A stretch of DNA of 32,491 bases from Natrialbaceae archaeon B1-Br10_E2g2 (GCA_001563805.1 LKMK01000005.1:1-32491); one strand, 5' to 3'; shown: positions 19,356 to 28,264, counted from the stretch's first letter. Program-made: numbers and translations. Notes: generated by a model not told the origin, from the letters alone.

Positions 19356-20363
19356 ATGCAGCGCAGGCGAGACCCGGTCGAACGAGCCGACGAGGAGTCC
19401 CGAGACCTCTACGACGTCTCGACGTGGGAGCCGCGATCGCTCCTCGATCGGATCGCCTACGCAATCTACGGCGGGATCAACTTCGGTCTCCGCGGGATCG
19501 TCCTCCTGGTCGCAGTGACGATCACGCTGGTGTTGCTCGCCCAGCCGACGATCCTCCTGCTCGAGGAGCCGCTGCTCGGTGCGTTCTTCGCGCTGTCGGT
19601 CGTTCCTGCAGCGTTGCTCGCCGCGTTCATCTGGTATACGGACGTGACGACCAGCGAGCCGCTCGGGCTGCTCGTGGCGACGTTCGTCCTGGCGGTGCTG
19701 TTCGCGACGTTCGCGGCCGTCGTCAACGACGTCACGGGGCCGTATCTGCAGGTCGTCCCGGTGGTCGGCTGGGCGCTGTTTTTTTACGTGATCGTCGGAC
19801 CGGTCGAGGAGGCGGTCAAACTCCTGGCCGTCCGGGTGTTCGCCTACCGCAGCGACACGTTCGACTCGGTGCTTGACGGGGCGGTCTACGGCGCCGTCGC
19901 GGGGCTGGGGTTCGCTGCGATCGAGAACACGATCTACATCAGCGGGACCGTCGCCCAGGCCGACGCGGGATTTTTCACCGCGGCGACGGGGATCGCGACG
20001 GTCCGGGCGCTCGTCGGCCCGGGCCACGTCATCTACTCGGCCATCGCGGGCTACTACCTCGGACTCGCGAAGTTCAACCCCCAGTACGCCGGCCCGCTCG
20101 TCGTGAAGGGGCTGCTCGTCGCCGCGTTCGTCCACGCCACGTACAACACCACCGTCGGTATCGTCCCCGGACTGATCGCGACGATCTACCCGGTGTCGGT
20201 CGGGTTCGCGTTCGTTAGCTACGTGATCTTCTTCAACCTCCTCGTCGGCTACTACCTCTACCGGAAGGTCTCCCGTTACCGTCGCACCTACCGCTCCGTC
20301 AGAGACGACGTCGACGACGTGACTCCGGAACTGACGGAGTTCGAACCACCACGCCGCCGGTAG
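19356..20363 (+). CDS. PrsW-family intramembrane metalloprotease
   Basis: PVEEAVKLLAVRVFAYR (EExxK), GLGFAAIENTIYI, GPGHVIYSAIAGYYLG; multiple TM segments. Confidence 0.88.
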   Translation: MQRRRDPVERADEESRDLYDVSTWEPRSLLDRIAYAIYGGINFGLRGIVLLVAVTITLVLLAQPTILLLEEPLLGAFFALSVVPAALLAAFIWYTDVTTSEPLGLLVATFVLAVLFATFAAVVNDVTGPYLQVVPVVGWALFFYVIVGPVEEAVKLLAVRVFAYRSDTFDSVLDGAVYGAVAGLGFAAIENTIYISGTVAQADAGFFTAATGIATVRALVGPGHVIYSAIAGYYLGLAKFNPQYAGPLVVKGLLVAAFVHATYNTTVGIVPGLIATIYPVSVGFAFVSYVIFFNLLVGYYLYRKVSRYRRTYRSVRDDVDDVTPELTEFEPPRRR

Positions 20364-20453
20364 ACCTGCTCGAGAATCCCTCACGGTTCCGATTTCGGCG
20401 TCCACGCTGGTGCAGGCACCACCGGCTTCCCTCCCAGTCGCGGAGCCGCAGGT

Positions 20454-22316
20454 ATGTGTGCGACGTTTACTGACGACGACATCGAGAAACGAGTCCGGAC
20501 CGCGACCGGCGAGGAACTCGGCACCGTGACCGACGTCGACGACGAGACGGCCCACGTCGAGACCGACCCGGGCGTGCTCGACTCGATCCGGGCGACGCTC
20601 GGCTGGGGTGGGGATACCACCGATCCGATCTCGATTCACGAAGACGCCGTCGACGAGATCACCACCGACGCGATCCGCCTCGAGACCGAATCGATCGCCG
20701 AGGAAGACGACGTCGCGAGGGTCGACCCTGACGAGGCAGACGACGCCTCCGCGGCGGCTGGTGACGCCTCGTCGCTGGACGACCGGTTCGACGCGACCGA
20801 ACAGGGGTCCGGGACGGACCTCGAGCCGGACGACGCACAGACCGACGTCCAGCGCGAGGCGGCCGACCAGCCCGACCCGGACCGCGAGCGGGCAGCCGAC
20901 GAGGACGATCTCGAGACCGAACTCGAGGACGTCGACGTGACCGCCGCGATGCCCGAAGCCGAGATGGAAGACGAACCGGACGAATCCGGGCTCGAGGAGG
21001 CAGGAACCGACGCCGAGGAGGCGACGGGTGGCAGTGTGACGACCGATTCGGCGAGCGACCCAGCGGCTACGGCCCCCTCGAGCGAGGCGGCCGCTACCGA
21101 CGTGAGCAACGATAGCGTGACGACCGATGCGGCGAGCGAGCCCGACTCCACGGCGTCGTCCGACTCCACGACGTCGTCCGACTCGAGCGGATCCCCCGAT
21201 CGTTCCGACCCGACTCGAGCGCCATCGGAAGTCGACGGATCGCAGACGGTCGACGAGCCGGAGCCAGTCGAGACGCCCGACGAGGTGACCGACGACTCAC
21301 CGGGTGGATCGACCGACGACTCATCCGACGAGGACTCAGCTGTTGCCAATCTCGAGACGGGAATCGACGCCGAATCACTCGAGGATGCCGCTGACTCTTC
21401 AGGTGGGTCGACCGACGAGGAATCGGCCGTTGCCGACCTCGAGCCGGGAATCGACGCCGAATCACTCGAGGACGCCGCCGACGACCGGACCACATCCGAC
21501 CGCGACGTCGGGACCGAGTCGCGTGAAACCGACGCCGAGCGGACGGACCTGGCCGACGAACTGGACGCCGGTGGCGACCTCGAGTCGGCAGTGCCACCTG
21601 ACTCGTCCACGTCACCGGTGTCGGAGGGAGACGACCGGTCAGCCGAGACCAAATCCGGCGACGCATCCGCGGCTGACGTCGCTCTCGGCACCGAGGGTAC
21701 AGCACCCGAATCGACGGGACAGTGGCCGGAGACGGATCTGCGGCCAGAAACGACGCTCGAGGCGGACGCGGTCGCCAGCGATCAGAGGGAACTGCCGGAC
21801 CAGGGGGACGAAGCCACTGACGCTGAAGCCGACCTGAGGGCGGCGAGCGAGCGTGGCTCGAGGATATCGACGTCGCCGGTCGATGCCGCCGTTGCCGCAC
21901 AGCGGGCGACCCTTCGCAGCGGCCAGGAGGCGATGAAACTCGGGTTCACAGCCCAGCGCTCGGTCACACGGATGACCATCGAGGGGCCGATGCTGGCCCA
22001 GCGTAGCTCCCTCGAACTGGCCGAGACCGCGACGAAGGGGTACCGCGACGCCATCTCGACGATGATGGGACTCGACGCCGGGAGTTCGGGCGACCGCCAG
22101 TCACGGAGGCGGTCGACGGATCGATCCGGCGACGACGGGGCCTCTCGACCGGCGACGATGGACGACACGATCGAGGGACACCTCGAGCAGGTGCGAGAAT
22201 TCCAGGCGGAGCGTGGTGCTGACGCGCCGCCGGAGGTCGAGCGGATCGCGGCGCTCCTGGACCGTCAGACCGAACTGCTCGAGGAGTGTCGTGAACACCT
22301 CGAGGAGTCGCGATAG
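20454..22316 (+). CDS. PRC-barrel-like domain + long acidic linker + amphipathic helical C-terminus
   Basis: N-term MCATFTDDDIEKRVRTATGEELGTVTDVDDETAHVETDPGVLDSIRATLGWGGDTTDPISIHEDAVDEITTDAIRLE; D/E/S-rich linker; C-term AAQRATLRSGQEAMKLGFTAQRSVTRMTIEGPMLAQRSSLELAETATKGYRDAISTMMGLD. Confidence 0.75.
   Translation: MCATFTDDDIEKRVRTATGEELGTVTDVDDETAHVETDPGVLDSIRATLGWGGDTTDPISIHEDAVDEITTDAIRLETESIAEEDDVARVDPDEADDASAAAGDASSLDDRFDATEQGSGTDLEPDDAQTDVQREAADQPDPDRERAADEDDLETELEDVDVTAAMPEAEMEDEPDESGLEEAGTDAEEATGGSVTTDSASDPAATAPSSEAAATDVSNDSVTTDAASEPDSTASSDSTTSSDSSGSPDRSDPTRAPSEVDGSQTVDEPEPVETPDEVTDDSPGGSTDDSSDEDSAVANLETGIDAESLEDAADSSGGSTDEESAVADLEPGIDAESLEDAADDRTTSDRDVGTESRETDAERTDLADELDAGGDLESAVPPDSSTSPVSEGDDRSAETKSGDASAADVALGTEGTAPESTGQWPETDLRPETTLEADAVASDQRELPDQGDEATDAEADLRAASERGSRISTSPVDAAVAAQRATLRSGQEAMKLGFTAQRSVTRMTIEGPMLAQRSSLELAETATKGYRDAISTMMGLDAGSSGDRQSRRRSTDRSGDDGASRPATMDDTIEGHLEQVREFQAERGADAPPEVERIAALLDRQTELLEECREHLEESR
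21303..21485 (+). repeat. Imperfect in-frame tandem duplication in the acidic linker
   Basis: GGSTDDSSDEDSAVANLETGIDAESLEDAADSS / GGSTDEESAVADLEPGIDAESLEDAADD; copies start at 21303 and 21402. Confidence 0.8.
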
Positions 22317-22345
22317 GCGTCGCGGTCGGAGCGCTGGTGCCGAGC

Positions 22346-23053
22346 TCAGTCGAAGCGGGCCTCGAGCAGCCGTTCGACGTACTTCGCGAGCACGTCGACC
22401 TCGAGGTGGACGGGATCGCCGACGTCCTTCTCCGAGAGCGTCGTGAGTTCGTAGGTCGTGGGGATGATAGCGACGGTGACGGTCCCGGCCCGCTTATCGA
22501 GGTCGGCCACGGTCAGGCTGATTCCATCGAGCGTGATCGAGCCTTTCTCGACGACGTACTGGTCGTAGCTTTCCGGGAGGTCGAACTCGAAGAACCAGTC
22601 TTCCTCCACGGATTCGACGTTCGAGACGGTCGCGACGGCGTCGACGTGCCCCTGGACGACGTGGCCGTCGAAGCGGCCGTCAGCGGGCATCGCCCGCTCG
22701 AGATTGACGACGTCGCCTTCCTCGAGGTCGCCGAGATAGGTGCGCTCGACGGTCTCGGTCGCGAGGAAGACCTCGAACCACCCGCCCCCAGGTTCGTCAT
22801 CGCTCGGCCGGTCAGGGGCGCTTCGCGCCTCGCGCTCCACTCGCGGTTCGTCACCGCTCGACCGTTCCGAGGCGCTTCGCGCCTCGCGCTCCTCGAATCG
22901 TTCGACCGTCAGACAGGCGCCGCTGACGCTGATGCTCTGGCCGTGTTCGAGCCCCGTCGCGACCTCGTCGGCCCCGATCCGGAGCCGGAGGCCGTCGTCG
23001 GTCCGCTCTCGAGCGACGATCTCACCGGTCTCCTCGACGATTCCCGTGAACAT
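22346..23053 (-). CDS. ribE: Riboflavin synthase (bacterial-type, alpha-chain) with an inserted repeat loop
   Basis: MFTGIVEETGEIV...GQSISVSGACLTVERF...TVERTYLGDLEEGDVVNLERAMPADGRFDGHVVQGHVDAVA...ISLTVADLDKRAGTVTVAIIPTTYELTTL. Confidence 0.9.
   Translation of the reverse strand: MFTGIVEETGEIVARERTDDGLRLRIGADEVATGLEHGQSISVSGACLTVERFEEREARSASERSSGDEPRVEREARSAPDRPSDDEPGGGWFEVFLATETVERTYLGDLEEGDVVNLERAMPADGRFDGHVVQGHVDAVATVSNVESVEEDWFFEFDLPESYDQYVVEKGSITLDGISLTVADLDKRAGTVTVAIIPTTYELTTLSEKDVGDPVHLEVDVLAKYVERLLEARFD
22791..22898 (-). repeat. Two tandem 54-bp (18-codon) units with a GGCGC-TTC-GCGCC palindrome, inside the riboflavin synthase gene
   Basis: GGTTCGTCAYCGCTCGRCCG...GGCGCTTCGCGCCTCGCGCTCC begins at 22791 and 22845; 43/48 positions identical by hand alignment. 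Confidence 0.85.
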
Positions 23054-23252
23054 ACCCGGGAGTGATGGGCGACGGCGGAAAGCCGTTCCGGGTCCGCTCG
23101 AGGCCCTGACCCGAGGGGCCGGTCGCCGAGTTGCTCGTGGCGCGGGTCGACTGTCGCCCAGCCCAGGCAGGCGGGCAGCGGTTCCCGGTGGAACGTGAAT
23201 GGCCGCAGTTCCCGGTGGAGCCTATTTGGTCGTCGGCCCTGTCGGACCATCG

Positions 23253-24311
23253 ATGGCTGACGGAGACTCCCTGTTTCAGTCCGCCCGGAACTGGGTCGCC
23301 ACGCCGGGCAGACGGATCGACCGCTCGAGCGAGAACCGACTCACACAGTGGATCCTGTTCGATGGCAACCGCGAACGCGTCACTGCCGCCTTGCTCGGAA
23401 CCGTCTTCGTTACGTTGCTCGTCCTCGGCGGACTCTGGCCGATCCAGTATCAGGAGCTGCTGGCCGAGACGACGATGGTCCAGACGGTGTTCAACACGCT
23501 GCTCTCGGGAACGATCCTGCTGGTCTCGATCGTGGTCTCGATCGCCGCCGTCAGCATCTCCCAGGAACTCACCTCGCTCGGCGACCAGTCCGAACGCGTC
23601 GAGACGACCATCGACTTCCAGAGCGCGATCGAGGACCGCGGGATCGTCGAGGTCAGCCCCGCACGACCGGGGCAGTTCACCGCCGTCGTCCTGCAGTCGA
23701 TCAAGCAGCGGGCGGACGAACTCCAGGAGTTCGGTGGCAGCGAGGCGTACCGCCGCGACGTCGATCGGCTCCGCGCGGACATTCACACGAACACCGAGAG
23801 CGTGCTGACCACCCTCGAGCGCGTCCCGAACGGCTCGACGGACGAACTGTTGACCGGGTTGAACTACGACTCCTCGTGGCAACTCTACCAGACGCGGCGG
23901 ATCCTCACGAAGTACGACGAGCAACTCAGCCCCGACGAACGGGCGGTGCTCGAGGACATCATGGACACGCTGCACAAGCTCATGGTCTGTCGCGAGTACT
24001 TCAAGACCCTCTACTACAAGCTCGAGCTCTCCGACCTCTCGACGACGCTGCTGACGGTCTCGCTCCCGATCATCGTCTTCATCTCGTACGTCCTGCTCGC
24101 ACTCGACACCGGGCTCTTTCCCGACGTCTCGCTGCTCGGCTACACGCCGCTTTCGGTCTTCATCAGCTTCGCGTACACCATCGCACTCGCGCCGTACGCA
24201 GTTCTCACCTCGTACGTCCTCCGCGCTGCAACCGTGACCAAACTGACGCCAGAGGAGGGACCGTTCGTGCTCGATGCGGATCGCGAAACGGCCTACGATC
24301 GACAGGACTGA
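23253..24311 (+). CDS. Conserved membrane protein, four predicted TM helices
   Basis: MADGDSLFQSARNWVATPGRRIDRSSENRLTQWILFDGNRERVTAALLGTVFVTLLVLGGLW...; TM segments at both ends; ATG at 23253. Confidence 0.75.
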   Translation: MADGDSLFQSARNWVATPGRRIDRSSENRLTQWILFDGNRERVTAALLGTVFVTLLVLGGLWPIQYQELLAETTMVQTVFNTLLSGTILLVSIVVSIAAVSISQELTSLGDQSERVETTIDFQSAIEDRGIVEVSPARPGQFTAVVLQSIKQRADELQEFGGSEAYRRDVDRLRADIHTNTESVLTTLERVPNGSTDELLTGLNYDSSWQLYQTRRILTKYDEQLSPDERAVLEDIMDTLHKLMVCREYFKTLYYKLELSDLSTTLLTVSLPIIVFISYVLLALDTGLFPDVSLLGYTPLSVFISFAYTIALAPYAVLTSYVLRAATVTKLTPEEGPFVLDADRETAYDRQD

Positions 24312-24407
24312 TACGGATTCCTGTACCGATGTACCGGCGCAACCGCCGTTTAGGTCGCGGTTGCGCCGGAAATGACGTCCAGTAAACCGTATGAACCGCC
24401 GGTCGCG

Positions 24408-25487
24408 TCACTCGAGCAGCGCCGTCGGCTCGAGCGACCGGGAGGGGGCCGCGAGCCACTCGACGCCGGTGTCCTCGACGACGAGCACGTCGGTAACTCG
24501 CACGCGGGCGCCGTCGACGCGGCCGGCCGCCTCGAGTCGGACGACGCTGCCCGGGCCGACCTCGTCGCTCCCCTCGACGGGTGGCTCGTGGGGCTCGAGG
24601 CCGACACCCGAGACGTCGGTTTCGACGTTCCCCTCGCCGACGACGCCGAACGCGCGGACCTCGGCCTCGAGGTCCGCCTCGACGGCGGTCACCGAGTGGG
24701 CGTCGGCCGTCAGCATCGCCTCGCTCGAGCGAAAGGCGTGGGTGACGCCGACGTGGGCACGGCGCTCGGGGCCGCCCTCGCCCTCGACGACGAGCGTCCG
24801 GACGAGGGCGCCGTGGTAGCCGCCCGGCTCTCGCGGGGCGACCGAGAGTTCGATGGGTTCACCCGCCAGGAGCGCCCCGTCGGACCCCGACTCGATCCGC
24901 GTGTGTCCGGCGGGGAACGCACCCGCCGTGACGATCGCCTCGTCGATCGCGATCCGAAGCCGCTCGGGGGTCAGCTCCCTCCCGCCGACCTCGAGACGCC
25001 CGTCGGCGTCGACGGTCGCCTCGGCGAGCAGTTCGGCCCCACGCCGGATGCCGGCGCTCGCGGCCCGCTGTGCGGCCGCGATCCGGTCGCGTTCTACCTC
25101 CGTCTTCGTCGCCCGAGCCCGTTCGAGGACCTCCGTCGAGGCGAGCGCAAAGCCCGCCTGCTCGAGAAAGAGCGCGGCATCGTGAGGGATTCGTGGCGGC
25201 GTCAGGACGGTGCCGGCGAGCCCGCTGTCCGAGAGGGCGGCCGCGAGCGCCTCGGCGGGGTGGGCAGTCGACTCGCTCGAGTGGGACAGCCACGTCTCGC
25301 GGTCGGGATCGAACGCGACGGCGTGAACGGTTCGGCCGGCCGCGCCGTTATCGCGGCTTTCGACCGGCGTACAGTACCGGACGTCGGGGTCGCCTCGAGT
25401 GCCGACGTGGACGAACGCCGCGGCGTCGCGACTGGCGAGTTCGTCGACGAGGGCGGACTCGAGGTGTGTGTGAACCGCCTCGGGCAC
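24408..25487 (-). CDS. M24-fold (Xaa-Pro peptidase-like) protein, probably lacking metal ligands
   Basis: Creatinase-like N-domain; GYHGALVRTLVV, GVGLEPHEPPV and VTDVLVVEDTGVEWL align with M24 landmarks, but canonical ligands are not seen. Confidence 0.7.
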   Translation of the reverse strand: MPEAVHTHLESALVDELASRDAAAFVHVGTRGDPDVRYCTPVESRDNGAAGRTVHAVAFDPDRETWLSHSSESTAHPAEALAAALSDSGLAGTVLTPPRIPHDAALFLEQAGFALASTEVLERARATKTEVERDRIAAAQRAASAGIRRGAELLAEATVDADGRLEVGGRELTPERLRIAIDEAIVTAGAFPAGHTRIESGSDGALLAGEPIELSVAPREPGGYHGALVRTLVVEGEGGPERRAHVGVTHAFRSSEAMLTADAHSVTAVEADLEAEVRAFGVVGEGNVETDVSGVGLEPHEPPVEGSDEVGPGSVVRLEAAGRVDGARVRVTDVLVVEDTGVEWLAAPSRSLEPTALLE

Positions 25488-25490
25488 GGC

Positions 25491-27353
25491 TTACGGGGCT
25501 TCGGCTTCGACTTCCTCGGCCTCGAGTGGCCGCTGGGCGTCTTCGACGAGTTCCTCCAGGGTCGCGTCGGTCAACTCGTTGTTGAGCAGGACGTCGATCG
25601 GCAGGGTCGGAGCGCCGTCGACCAGGTTCTCGAGGAGGGTCAGACGCTCTCGAGCACGCGACATACCGACGTAGAAGACCCGCCGTTCGTTGTCGGTGAG
25701 GACGGGAACGGGCGAGGTGGTCTTGGTGAACTCCTCACAGCCGGGGATGTTCTCGGGGTCGTCGACAGTGGCGACCATCTGTTCGACGACTTTCTCGGTG
25801 AGGTCGGTGCCGACGATGACGTGGTCGGCCTCGCGGCCCTTCGCGGAGTGGATCGTGCCCACGCGGACGCGGTCGGTAGGCATCCGGCTGTACTCGCCGA
25901 TCGCGAAGTACGATCGGACGCTCTTTTTCTGGAAGTTGGTCACTTTCCGGACCATGTCCGCCGCCGAGGCGGGACCCGGCATGAACGGGGCGTGGTCTTC
26001 GATGACCTCGCGGGGGATCACGAGTTCCTCGAGGTCGTCGATGCCGGCGTCTTCCTGGTGGTCGTCGATAGCGTCGAACAGCTCGTCGCGTTCGTTGGTG
26101 CCGAACGCCGAGTCCTGGAGCATGTCGGCGAGCCGGCGGGCCTGCAGGCCGGTGACGTCCTCGCCCGCGTCGATCGCTTCGACGGCTCTGACGTAGTCGG
26201 TGAGCCGATCGGTCCACATCCGCTGGTCGGTCAGCGAGCTGAAGGGGACGCCCTCGGTGATGAACTCGTCGATGAACTGGAACATCTGGTAGCGCGCCCG
26301 GAACAGCACCATGATCGTCCCGTCGCCCTCGACGAGGGTTTGCCGGACCATCCGAACGACGTCGAGCATCGACGCGTTCCGTCGGGCCTCGACGCTCCCG
26401 CCTTCCTTGCGCGGGTTGAGGTCTTTGTCCTGGCGCTGCTCGATGTGGCGAATCTCCTTGTTCACCGCGTTGAGCACGTTCGAGGGCAGCCGGTAGGAGT
26501 TCGGCAGGATGACGTCCTCGTCGACCTCCTCCTCGAGCAAGAGTGCGGGATCGGCCCCCTGCCAGGAGTAGACGACCTGGTCGTCGTCGCCGGCGATCAG
26601 GACCTCCGACACGTGGGGTTTCCACTCCTCGTAGACGGCGTACTGCAGGGTCGTGATGTCCTGGAACTCGTCGATGACGAGGTAGTCGACGTTCGGGACG
26701 AGCGAGCGCTGTTTGACGCGCTCTAACATGTCGGCGAAGCCGATCTTGCCCTGCTCGCCCTTGTAGGATCGCCAGCCGCGGATCGCTTCGGGGACGTCGA
26801 TCCGATCGTCGTCGGAGGGCCAGGTCGGGGTGTATTTATTTCCTTCCTGAGCGTTCGGATCGATCTCCGGCGGCAGTCTTACTTCCTCGACGTCCCACTG
26901 GAAGGGGACGTCGTACCAGTCGGCGACGTCGCGGCGGGTTCGCTGGAGCCACTGGCTGGTGGCGATGATCTTGTTCCCAATCGTCGTCGAGCGGGCGGTG
27001 CGTCGGCCAGCACCGGAGTACTCGTCTTCGAACTCGAGGCCGAAGTCCTCACAGAACTCCTCTTTGTCGGATTCGCCGATAACGTCGCTTCGAGAGAGAT
27101 CGAGGAGATCGTACGCCTTGGCGTGCATGGTACAGACGTTGCCCTGCAGTGCCCGTGGGCTCTCGTCGAGTCGGTCGGCGAGTCGTTCGCGAACTTCCTG
27201 TGCGGCCGCTCGGGTGTAGGAAACGACGAGAATGTCCCGGAACGTGACGCCGTCACGCTCGAGGATCTCTTCGACGTGGTCGAGTAAGGCAGTCGTCTTC
27301 CCGCTGCCCGGACCACCGAACAACCGGGTCACCTTCGTCTCCGTGGTAGCCAT
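25491..27353 (-). CDS. UvrD/Rep-family superfamily 1 DNA helicase
   Basis: FGGPGSGKTTALLDHV (Walker A), YLVIDEFQDITTLQ (motif II), IAGDDDQVVYSWQGADP (motif III), VGTIHSAKGREADHVIV, RRVFYVGMSRARERL (motif VI). Confidence 0.93.
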   Translation of the reverse strand: MATTETKVTRLFGGPGSGKTTALLDHVEEILERDGVTFRDILVVSYTRAAAQEVRERLADRLDESPRALQGNVCTMHAKAYDLLDLSRSDVIGESDKEEFCEDFGLEFEDEYSGAGRRTARSTTIGNKIIATSQWLQRTRRDVADWYDVPFQWDVEEVRLPPEIDPNAQEGNKYTPTWPSDDDRIDVPEAIRGWRSYKGEQGKIGFADMLERVKQRSLVPNVDYLVIDEFQDITTLQYAVYEEWKPHVSEVLIAGDDDQVVYSWQGADPALLLEEEVDEDVILPNSYRLPSNVLNAVNKEIRHIEQRQDKDLNPRKEGGSVEARRNASMLDVVRMVRQTLVEGDGTIMVLFRARYQMFQFIDEFITEGVPFSSLTDQRMWTDRLTDYVRAVEAIDAGEDVTGLQARRLADMLQDSAFGTNERDELFDAIDDHQEDAGIDDLEELVIPREVIEDHAPFMPGPASAADMVRKVTNFQKKSVRSYFAIGEYSRMPTDRVRVGTIHSAKGREADHVIVGTDLTEKVVEQMVATVDDPENIPGCEEFTKTTSPVPVLTDNERRVFYVGMSRARERLTLLENLVDGAPTLPIDVLLNNELTDATLEELVEDAQRPLEAEEVEAEAP

Positions 27354-27526
27354 TGTAGCTGTTCAAGAGCGCGATACTCATAAGTCACGTGGGTTTTCCT
27401 CGACAAACGCCCGGGAGACGCGCCGGTTTCGGGGATTCGGGGGAATCCGATGCTGCCGTCGGTGACGAAAACTCGACGGGACCGTCCCGCCGACTGTGTG
27501 GAGACCGCCAGGATTCCGTGGGGAGG

Positions 27527-27685
27527 TTACTGGTTTCGGGGGGAGCGGGCTGTTCGGACGTCGGCGCCGTCGCGGATCTTGTCTTCACACTCCGGACAGA
27601 CACGCGGCTCGTCCACTCCACGTGGAGTGAACACCCGTGCGTAGGCGTCCGTCACGAAAGCGCCGCAGTTCTGGCATTCCGGCAT
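27527..27685 (-). CDS. 52-aa zinc-ribbon microprotein (DUF7563-like), not listed in the ORF track
   Basis: Hand translation: MPECQNCGAFVTDAYARVFTPRGVDEPRVCPECEDKIRDGADVRTARSPRNQ*; CxxC...CxxC. Confidence 0.8.
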   Translation of the reverse strand: MPECQNCGAFVTDAYARVFTPRGVDEPRVCPECEDKIRDGADVRTARSPRNQ

Positions 27686-27874
27686 CGTTGCACCTGATAC
27701 AGTACTGGGGAGTGAGTAGTTATAATTGTATCGAACGCTGGCGCAAAAATAGGTGCTGACGTCGTCGCCATCGGCCGTACTCGCTTTTCAGAACGTGGTT
27801 CGATTCGCCCGTTAGACCCCTGTCTGCGTTCCGAGATAGCGTGCGGACTCGAGCGAACCGACGGCACTGAGCGG

Positions 27875-28060
27875 TTACGGCGTCGGTTCCCAGCCACAGA
27901 CGGTACAGCAGCTGGCGGACGTATCGTGGAGTCCGCCGCACTCGGGACACTGCTTCTTGTTATACTCCCGTTCCCACCCGACTCGTTCTACCGTATGACC
28001 GCGGTCCGCGAGGAATTGATCGAACACGTCGTCACCGGCACCGTTGGGTGAGGATGCCAT
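27875..28060 (-). CDS. Zinc-finger microprotein (HVO_0416-like family)
   Basis: MASSPNGAGDDVFDQFLADRGHTVERVGWEREYNKKQCPECGGLHDTSASCCTVCGWEPTP; ATG at 28060. Confidence 0.8.
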   Translation of the reverse strand: MASSPNGAGDDVFDQFLADRGHTVERVGWEREYNKKQCPECGGLHDTSASCCTVCGWEPTP

Positions 28061-28264
28061 AGGTGTGTGAATGTGCAGCATACTACTAAACCGTTGGGGT
28101 GGGTGAAAGGACTGCCTCATCTTTGTGACCCGATACCACGCGACAACTCCGGCGGGCCGCTTTTCGGGCTTCGGACTGTCCCGTCCACGTGGGGGCGGCC
28201 GTGGCCCGTCGTTGGATCCGAACCGACCCGCGGACTTTTCTCGCGCTCTCTCGAAGGACGACCT

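Noticed and set aside
19206-20639. 5' part of the 952-aa minus ORF 17781..20639
   Set aside because: Upstream of the real FAU-1 start the frame is antisense to the PrsW gene with no recognisable domains.
24372-26726. 784-aa plus-strand ORF
   Set aside because: Antisense to the M24-like gene and the UvrD-like helicase, which have clear motifs; a mirror ORF typical of high-GC genomes.
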